DNA of 9,555 nt from NCBI GenBank assembly GCA_016926495.1, contig JAFGOL010000125.1, positions 1 to 9,555 on the forward strand. Direction: 5' to 3'. The position numbers and the translations under genes are program-made. The notes below the pieces were generated by a model. That model saw only the letters and a program-made list of their open reading frames with translations. It had not been told where the DNA came from and did no database searches. The DNA is from Oligoflexia bacterium (GTDB taxonomy: Bacteria; Bdellovibrionota; JAFGOL01). This document shows, piece after piece, positions 5,570 through 9,555 of this stretch; the first letter of the stretch is position 1; each line of letters starts with the position of its first letter.

Positions 5570-7117
5570 ATGTTAAAACATTTAATATTTGTAATCCTGA
5601 TAAGTACCGCCGGTTTTGCCCAGAATCCCAGGCTGGATAATATTAATGCTATTTACCAGAATATTGGCTGGCTTAAACAGCAGCTTAAGACTGAAAAATC
5701 CGCTGAAAAGATAGAAAAACTGAAAAAGCAGCTTGAAAGGACAGAGAATACTTTTTCAGATCTTGCCTCCGAAACTTCTCTTTTTTCATACAGCAGAAAA
5801 AACAGGGAAGAGGAAAAGCCGGGCATATTAAACCAGATTGAAGAGATATTAAATCCTGTTATCAGCAACCTTAAAAGGGCAAGTTCAAGGCCCCGTAAAA
5901 TGGAAAGGCTCAGGGACCGGATTGGTTTTATTGAAGAACGGATTAAATCCGTAAACGCCGGTCTTGTTAATATTGAAAAGCTGATTAAGTCAAAAGACGC
6001 GGCCCACCTGCTGCCCGGGCTTACTGCTGTAAAGGACAGGCTTTTAAAGCTTAAGCAGGAAAATGATCTGAGAAAGAATCTTCTTGAACAGCAGCTTCAG
6101 CAGATGGAAAAGGAAAGCGGTTCCGTTGTCAGTACGGTAAGGACTTTTATAGACGATGTTTTTAAGACCAAGGGCAAAAACCTGCTTCTTGCCCTGCTTA
6201 CGGCGGTAGCGATATTTGTCTTAATGCGTATGCTTAAAAAGGTTCTTTTTAAAAGAAACTTTTTAAGCGCAAGGTTGTCTTTTCTTAAAAAAACAATAGC
6301 GACCATGTATGGACTGATTACCGGGACCTTGTCTGTTCTGGGCGGTGTTTTTTGTCTTTATTTCCTGAATGACTGGTTTTTGTTTACACTTGCAATTCTG
6401 GTAATAGCAGGGGTGCTGTGGTCATCCAAGCAGCTTTTGCCTAAAATGGTAAAGGAAATCCGCCTTATGCTTAATCTTGGCTCAGTCAGGGAAAATGAAA
6501 GGATAGTGTGGAACGGATGCCCGTGGCTTGTAAAAAAAATCGGCTTTAGATGCACGCTGGAGAATAAGGAACTGGAGGGCGGTCACCTTAAGCTATCCGT
6601 AGACAAGATATATGATCTTTATTCACGTCATGTTATAAAGGACGAACCATGGTTTCCCACAAAAAAGAACGACTGGGTTATTTTGGATGACAATACTTAC
6701 GGTAAGGTTGTAACCCAAACGCCTGAGCAGGTTGTGCTTGAACTTATAGGGAGAACAAGAAAGTACTACCCGCTGCCCGCTTTTATAGGTTTAAATCCCC
6801 AAAATCTTTCAACGGGATTTTCAGTAAGTTCAGAGATTGGTATAGATTATTCCAAGCAAAAAGAGATTTTAAAGATCGTGGATATATTTAAAAAGGAGTT
6901 TCTTTTGGATGAATACAAACACGGAGATGTTTTGATTGAATTTAAAGACGCTGCGGCACATTCGCTTGATATTTTTGTAAGGATAATGTTTCCTGGTGAA
7001 ATGGCGGAGTTTTATTATAAAATACAGCGTCTTGTTCAGGCAAAACTGGTTGAGATATGTAACAACCACGACCTTGACATCCCGTTTGAGCAGTTGACTG
7101 TACACATGAGTAAATAG
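5570..7117 (+). CDS. MscS-family mechanosensitive channel with periplasmic coiled coil and doubled beta-domain segment
   Basis: A 515-residue inner-membrane protein. Residues 1-18 form a signal peptide or signal anchor. Residues 20-190 are rich in Lys, Glu and Leu with heptad patterns and should form a periplasmic coiled coil. Hydrophobic segments lie at about 203-221, 243-265 and 268-286, followed by KMVKEIRLML, a lipid-interface helix like MscS TM3b. The cytoplasmic part has two beta-type stretches, ENERIVWNGCPWLVKKIGF (308-326) and NDWVILDDNTYGKVVTQTP (367-385), joined by EPWFPTKK, then VSSEIGIDYSKQ (419-430) and the C-terminal DIPFEQLTVHM (503-513), matching the MscS ending IPFPQ-T-VH. 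This layout fits a divergent MscS subfamily rather than E. coli MscS (286 residues). Likely role: a tension-gated or small-solute channel in the osmotic response. The ATG at 5570 has no clear ribosome binding site. The gene converges on the dipeptidase gene. Confidence 0.82.
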   Translation: MLKHLIFVILISTAGFAQNPRLDNINAIYQNIGWLKQQLKTEKSAEKIEKLKKQLERTENTFSDLASETSLFSYSRKNREEEKPGILNQIEEILNPVISNLKRASSRPRKMERLRDRIGFIEERIKSVNAGLVNIEKLIKSKDAAHLLPGLTAVKDRLLKLKQENDLRKNLLEQQLQQMEKESGSVVSTVRTFIDDVFKTKGKNLLLALLTAVAIFVLMRMLKKVLFKRNFLSARLSFLKKTIATMYGLITGTLSVLGGVFCLYFLNDWFLFTLAILVIAGVLWSSKQLLPKMVKEIRLMLNLGSVRENERIVWNGCPWLVKKIGFRCTLENKELEGGHLKLSVDKIYDLYSRHVIKDEPWFPTKKNDWVILDDNTYGKVVTQTPEQVVLELIGRTRKYYPLPAFIGLNPQNLSTGFSVSSEIGIDYSKQKEILKIVDIFKKEFLLDEYKHGDVLIEFKDAAAHSLDIFVRIMFPGEMAEFYYKIQRLVQAKLVEICNNHDLDIPFEQLTVHMSK

Positions 7118-7132
7118 AAAAATTACATACTA

Positions 7133-7149
7133 ACCTTGGGCCACAAGGT
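7133..7149 (+). terminator. Short stem-loop after the mscS-like gene
   Basis: ACCTTG (7133-7138) pairs with CAAGGT (7144-7149) around a five-base loop, 16 bases after the stop codon. No T-run follows, so it is at best a weak terminator or an mRNA 3'-end stabiliser. Confidence 0.3.
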
Positions 7150-7161
7150 ATATAACAAGAT

Positions 7162-7248
7162 ATATAAGACAGACTTTACCGGGCAAAAGGCAGCTTAGGC
7201 TTACCAGTAGGTCGTTTTAGGGCTTTTTATGTAAAGTCTGTATTATAT
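7162..7248. repeat. Inverted pair of the dispersed repeat between convergent mscS-like and dipeptidase genes
   Basis: ATATAAGACAGACTTTAC (7162-7179) and GTAAAGTCTGTATTATAT (7231-7248) are 18-base inverted copies with a single mismatch (C to A in the right arm). The left arm holds the exact 11-mer. The 51-base interior begins CCGGGC but is otherwise unrelated to that of the 5448-5538 element. Lying between two convergent genes, a transcript through it could fold into a long stem and act as a two-way transcription barrier, though no T-run directly follows. Confidence 0.82.
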
Positions 7249-7265
7249 TAGTGTTGCATTAACAT

Positions 7266-8315
7266 TTACAACAGTTTTAAAATGTTACCGGAACAGATTT
7301 TATTTATTGTGGTTTCATCATGTTCTTGATTAAGCAGGTTAATCAGTTTAGGGACTTTTGAAATATCTCCAAATCCATCAAGCCTATACGGGATGCCGTC
7401 AAAATCAGATCCGAGTGCTACATGATCTTCCCCGACAAGGTTTATCAGGTAAGTTATGGTATCATAAACAGCCTCTACTCCTGGCAGATTTTCAGGTATC
7501 GGTGCTCCGTAGTAACAGGCATCAAGATAGGGCTTGAATTTATCGAATTCAGTAGCATCTTTTTGCGACAGGACCTTTTGGATTTTTTTACTCATAATGG
7601 CGTATTCTTTTAGTCCGACATCTTTGGGCGAGTTTCTTAAATGTTCCGGGAAGAATGATACTCCAATTACGCCTCCTGTGTCTTTTACCATTAATAAATA
7701 ATCATCCTCCAGTGCCCGCCTTGAATCACACAGGGCTTTTACTCCGCAATGAGTTATAACCACAGGTTTTTTGGAAAAAGCACATACATCCCTGATTGTT
7801 TGCAGGGATGTATGTGCAACATCAATTATGATATCATTATCATTTAAAGCCTTAATAAAGCCTTTTCCTTTTTCAGACAGACTTCCTTCCGAATTATCGC
7901 TTCCGGCCCATGTCGTTGATTGGGTATGAGTTAAGGTAATAAGCTTGAACCCCAGTTCCTTAATAATATCAATGTCTTTCCCGGAATCTATACAATAGGC
8001 TCCCTCAAGGGAGAGTATAGCGGAGATAATTCCCTTGTTTAAGTTATCCAGTACATCTTGTCTGCTTGAAGCTATGCGTATCTGTTTCCCGTCTTTAATG
8101 ATTTTTTCATCAAAAGTCTGTCTTAATTTTTTTACCAGTTTAAGGGCGGCTGATGGGGAGTATACAGGAGAAGTGCAAAAGGCAAAAAACAGGGCATTAA
8201 CCCTGCCGTCAATGATTTTTGGCAGATCAACCTCCAAGTCTGTGTGTCCGCTGTAAAAATCAAAATCGTAAAGAAAGACTTTTAAAATGGTATCATTATG
8301 AAAATCGATAATCAT
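7266..8315 (-). CDS. Membrane dipeptidase family (peptidase M19) zinc hydrolase
   Basis: A 349-residue TIM-barrel metallohydrolase of the renal dipeptidase family. All metal ligands are visible: H6 and D8 in IIDFHNDT, bridging E104 in SLEGA, H168 in DVAHTS, H189 in VITHCGVKAL, and the catalytic-side D304 in GSDFDG. SRRAL after the second histidine corresponds to the family's (H/S)xRN-type loop. These enzymes cleave dipeptides, often with D- or dehydro-residues at the C-terminal position. There is no signal peptide or lipobox, so it is cytoplasmic, as in most bacterial members. The start is ATG at 8315 because homologues begin just before the (I/V)IDxHxD motif; a TTG 15 codons upstream is open but unsupported. 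Two copies of the 11-mer repeat lie inside the gene, and the repeat hairpin at 8393-8430 lies upstream. Confidence 0.92.
   Translation of the reverse strand: MIIDFHNDTILKVFLYDFDFYSGHTDLEVDLPKIIDGRVNALFFAFCTSPVYSPSAALKLVKKLRQTFDEKIIKDGKQIRIASSRQDVLDNLNKGIISAILSLEGAYCIDSGKDIDIIKELGFKLITLTHTQSTTWAGSDNSEGSLSEKGKGFIKALNDNDIIIDVAHTSLQTIRDVCAFSKKPVVITHCGVKALCDSRRALEDDYLLMVKDTGGVIGVSFFPEHLRNSPKDVGLKEYAIMSKKIQKVLSQKDATEFDKFKPYLDACYYGAPIPENLPGVEAVYDTITYLINLVGEDHVALGSDFDGIPYRLDGFGDISKVPKLINLLNQEHDETTINKICSGNILKLL
7874..7884. repeat. Near-exact repeat copy inside the dipeptidase gene
   Basis: CAGACAGACTT, ten of eleven bases matching (AGACAGACTT exact). On the coding strand AGT CTG TCT encodes Ser-Leu-Ser of NSEGSLSEKG, the same frame as the copies at 2900 and 3230. 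Confidence 0.65.
8114..8124. repeat. Exact AAGTCTGTCTT copy inside the dipeptidase gene
   Basis: An exact 11-mer. On the coding strand it reads AAGACAGACTT, with AGA CAG ACT encoding Arg-Gln-Thr of KKLRQTFDEK. This differs in frame and orientation from the Ser-Leu-Ser copies, so the motif is not simply a favoured codon string. Confidence 0.7.
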
Positions 8316-8386
8316 AGAAAAATTTTCCAAAAATACTTGGGAATAATTACCATATTCCAATCAGCTTTTCAAGTTTTATTACACGC

Positions 8387-8392
8387 ATTATA
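8387..8392 (-). promoter_or_regulatory. Possible -10 of the dipeptidase promoter, touching the repeat hairpin
   Basis: A perfect TATAAT on the minus strand (8392-8387), about 72 bases before the dipeptidase ATG. A -35 at normal spacing would fall in the hairpin loop (8410-8415, AATACC, poor); TTTACA at 8420-8415 gives a 22-base spacer, too long. If the promoter is real, the hairpin occupies its -35 region and could control it. Confidence 0.3.
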
Positions 8393-8430
8393 CAAGACAG
8401 ACTTTCTTTGGTATTGTAAAGTCTGTCTTG
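8393..8430. repeat. Perfect 13-bp hairpin made of two inverted repeat copies
   Basis: CAAGACAGACTTT (8393-8405) and AAAGTCTGTCTTG (8418-8430) are perfect inverted copies around a 12-base loop, CTTTGGTATTGT. It is the most compact of the three inverted pairs. It lies between the divergent dipeptidase and TfoX-domain genes and ends 24 bases before the TfoX-domain ATG, so it may lie in that mRNA's leader or promoter. As RNA it would be a stable stem. No T-run follows directly (GGGTTTTAGGG). Confidence 0.9.
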
Positions 8431-8444
8431 GGTTTTAGGGTTTT

Positions 8445-8449
8445 AGGAG
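8445..8449 (+). promoter_or_regulatory. Ribosome binding site fixing the TfoX-domain start
   Basis: AGGAG five bases before the ATG at 8455. It rules out the upstream in-frame start at 8428, which lies inside the repeat hairpin. Confidence 0.7.
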
Positions 8450-8454
8450 TAAAA

Positions 8455-8796
8455 ATGGCTTCACATGAAAGTTTTGTTGAATTTATTGTAGACCAGATAT
8501 CAGATGCTGGCCGGGTAAGATATTTAAAAATGTTCGGTGAATACGCGATTTACTGTAATGATAAAGTTGTAGCATTGATATGCGATGACCAGCTTTATGT
8601 TAAATCTACTGATGGCGGCAAGGCTTATATAGGTAAGGTAACGGAGGCTCCTCCGTATCCGGGTGCAAAATTAAGTTTTCTTATTAAAGATGAAATTGAA
8701 AATAGTGAATGGTTAACTGAATTAATACGTATTACAGCCAGTGAACTTCCTAAACCCAAACTGAAACTCCCGAAAAAAGTAAAAAGTAAAAAATAA
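8455..8796 (+). CDS. Stand-alone TfoX/Sxy N-terminal-domain protein
   Basis: A 113-residue cytoplasmic protein consisting of one TfoX N-terminal domain. RYLKMFGEYAIYCNDKVVALICDDQLYVKS (about 22-51) is the family signature (mFGgyglY...fali.dg.lylK), followed by EAPPYPGAKLSFLI (64-77). The C-terminus is a Lys/Pro-rich tail (PKPKLKLPKKVKSKK) that might bind nucleic acid or be disordered. In Haemophilus and Vibrio, two-domain Sxy/TfoX proteins switch on natural competence genes with CRP. Small single-domain relatives are widespread and their function is not established, so the name does not prove a role in competence. A strong AGGAG site precedes the ATG, and a perfect hairpin of the dispersed repeat lies 24 bases upstream. 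Confidence 0.85.
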   Translation: MASHESFVEFIVDQISDAGRVRYLKMFGEYAIYCNDKVVALICDDQLYVKSTDGGKAYIGKVTEAPPYPGAKLSFLIKDEIENSEWLTELIRITASELPKPKLKLPKKVKSKK

Positions 8797-8805
8797 GAAT
8801 TTAAC

Positions 8806-8816
8806 AAGACAGACCT
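8806..8816. repeat. Diverged solo repeat copy after the TfoX-domain gene
   Basis: ACAAGACAGACCT (8804-8816) matches the intergenic 13-mer except for one base (T to C). It begins ten bases after the stop codon and has no inverted partner before the transposase gene. Confidence 0.6.
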
Positions 8817-8830
8817 TATTTGTTGTATGA

Positions 8831-8870
8831 CTGATAATCGTCATTTTAGTTAGAAATCAGACATTTTTTT
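8831..8870 (+). terminator. Weak stem with T-run between the TfoX-domain gene and the transposase
   Basis: CTGAT (8831-8835) and ATCAG (8856-8860) can pair around a 20-base AT-rich loop, followed by ACATTTTTTT (8861-8870). The T-run is suited to an intrinsic terminator but the stem is short, so the call is tentative. The remaining gap to the transposase ATG at 8920 is AT-rich, without a convincing promoter. Confidence 0.3.
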
Positions 8871-8919
8871 GATAAATATAACAATAAGGAAATGGTAAAC
8901 TATTTGCAGTTATTTTTGC

Positions 8920-9555
8920 ATGGCTTATTTGGCAAGAAAGTATAAAATCCAGAACGGTGAAATGGTCCATACCTGGTGGAAATGCCATAACGAAAAATTT
9001 TTATTAAAAGATAACCTATTGAAATCAATATATTATGAATTAATCAAAGAAAAAAAACAAAAATACGATATAGAAGTATACCAGTGTACAATTATGGATA
9101 ACCATGTCCATATTTTTTTGAAAGCACCAACTGTAGAATTATATTCTGCCTTTATGAAAGCAATTAACGAAAAATTGGCCAAAAAAGTGAATAAAAAATT
9201 GCAAAGAAAGGGCGAAGTTATTATGGACAGGCCTCAAACCAAACCTGTCTATGGAGATAAGGCTGTTTTAAAACTTATGGCATATCTGGATCTAAATCCG
9301 GTAAAAGCCCGTAAGGTAAAACACCCGGCTAAGGCTTCTTATACTTCATACTTAAAATATGCCAAAGGTGAAGAGTCATTTTTTGATACTCCGGAAGCAT
9401 ATTTGAAGCTGGGAAAGACTGTAAAAGAACGATGCACAGCGTATAGACAGTACGTCTATATGGAAATGAGAATAAACGGGTTACTGGAATCGGATTTTGG
9501 TAAGGGATGCTGTATTACCGAAGAGGCGGAATTATATATTAAGCATAAGGCGTAC
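8920..9555 (+). CDS. REP-associated tyrosine transposase (RAYT, Y1/IS200-like), 3' end beyond window
   Basis: 212 codons are open to the right edge without a stop. The HUH metal site is H62-V-H64 in CTIMDNHVHIFLKAP, and the likely nucleophile is Y122 in MAYLDLNPVKARKV, the conserved Y-(I/L)-x-x-NPV-(R/K)-A helix of RAYTs. Spacing agrees with the E. coli RAYT (histidines near 62 and 64, tyrosine near 115). RAYTs are single-copy, domesticated relatives of the IS200/IS605 transposases that cut single-stranded palindromic REP repeats. The protein is longer than the 165-residue E. coli enzyme, with more than 80 residues after the NPV motif. The ATG at 8920 lacks a clear ribosome binding site, and an in-frame stop lies just upstream at 8896, so the start cannot move far. 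No terminal repeats of an IS are visible. Confidence 0.87.
   Translation, partial: MAYLARKYKIQNGEMVHTWWKCHNEKFLLKDNLLKSIYYELIKEKKQKYDIEVYQCTIMDNHVHIFLKAPTVELYSAFMKAINEKLAKKVNKKLQRKGEVIMDRPQTKPVYGDKAVLKLMAYLDLNPVKARKVKHPAKASYTSYLKYAKGEESFFDTPEAYLKLGKTVKERCTAYRQYVYMEMRINGLLESDFGKGCCITEEAELYIKHKAY

Noticed and set aside
7261..7286. Stem AACATTT / AAATGTT over the dipeptidase stop
   Set aside because: AT-only seven-base stem with no T-run, partly coding; too weak to call a terminator.
8235..8246. Further repeat copy CAAGTCTGTGTG in the dipeptidase gene
   Set aside because: Only eight bases match the word; within the range of chance, so not counted.
8428..8454. Upstream start for the TfoX-domain gene
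   Set aside because: The start codon lies inside the repeat hairpin and lacks a ribosome binding site, whereas ATG 8455 has AGGAG at ideal spacing.
1562..8816. CRISPR array
   Set aside because: The repeats are only 11-15 bases, in mixed orientation, hundreds of bases apart and partly inside genes; there is no regular spacing and no cas gene.
9442..9460. Inverted repeat TATAGAC / GTCTATA with a five-base loop
   Set aside because: Seven-base arms inside the coding frame of the transposase, not matching the dispersed word; likely chance.

Overview
This window of about 42% GC (estimated by eye) looks like ordinary chromosome from a Gram-negative, two-membrane bacterium. The evidence is an outer-membrane-type beta-barrel with a signal peptide and C-terminal Trp, and an MscS-like channel with a long periplasmic coiled coil. 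I cannot name the lineage. The gene set is housekeeping and accessory, with no operon longer than one or two genes and many strand switches.

Layout. 1-98 holds the N-terminus of a minus-strand, probably membrane, protein. 243-320 is tRNA-Pro(CGG) with its own promoter, followed by a small outer-membrane beta-barrel (392-910). That gene converges on and overlaps a HAD phosphatase (881-1513, minus). Next is a minus-strand PLP-enzyme-fold protein (1701-2924) that seems to lack the PLP lysine. It is divergent from an endonuclease III-related DNA glycosylase (3027-3686). An APC-family amino-acid permease (3751-5085) follows and converges, stop on stop, with an ArfB-like GGQ ribosome-rescue factor (5082-5432, minus). 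The MscS-like channel (5570-7117) converges on an M19 membrane dipeptidase (7266-8315, minus). A stand-alone TfoX N-domain protein (8455-8796) comes next, and the window ends inside a REP-associated (RAYT/Y1) transposase (8920 onward).

The most striking feature is not a gene. An 11-base word, AAGACAGACTT (other strand AAGTCTGTCTT), occurs exactly nine times, with three one-mismatch copies; about 0.005 would be expected by chance. Intergenic copies extend to ACAAGACAGACTT. They form three inverted pairs, including a perfect 13-bp hairpin just upstream of the TfoX-domain gene and a perfect 15-bp pair between arfB-like and mscS-like. Four further copies lie inside three intact protein genes without disturbing them. 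Scattered solo copies in genes plus inverted pairs between genes is how DNA uptake sequences are distributed in naturally competent bacteria. The RAYT transposase and the TfoX-domain gene, both within about 800 bases of several copies, point to two competing explanations: a RAYT-mobilised palindromic repeat, or a competence uptake signal. A regulator binding site is a third.

The genes do not form an evident pathway. Transport and peptide breakdown (APC permease, M19 dipeptidase) could fit peptide or amino-acid use, but their separation and opposite strands give no sign of co-regulation.
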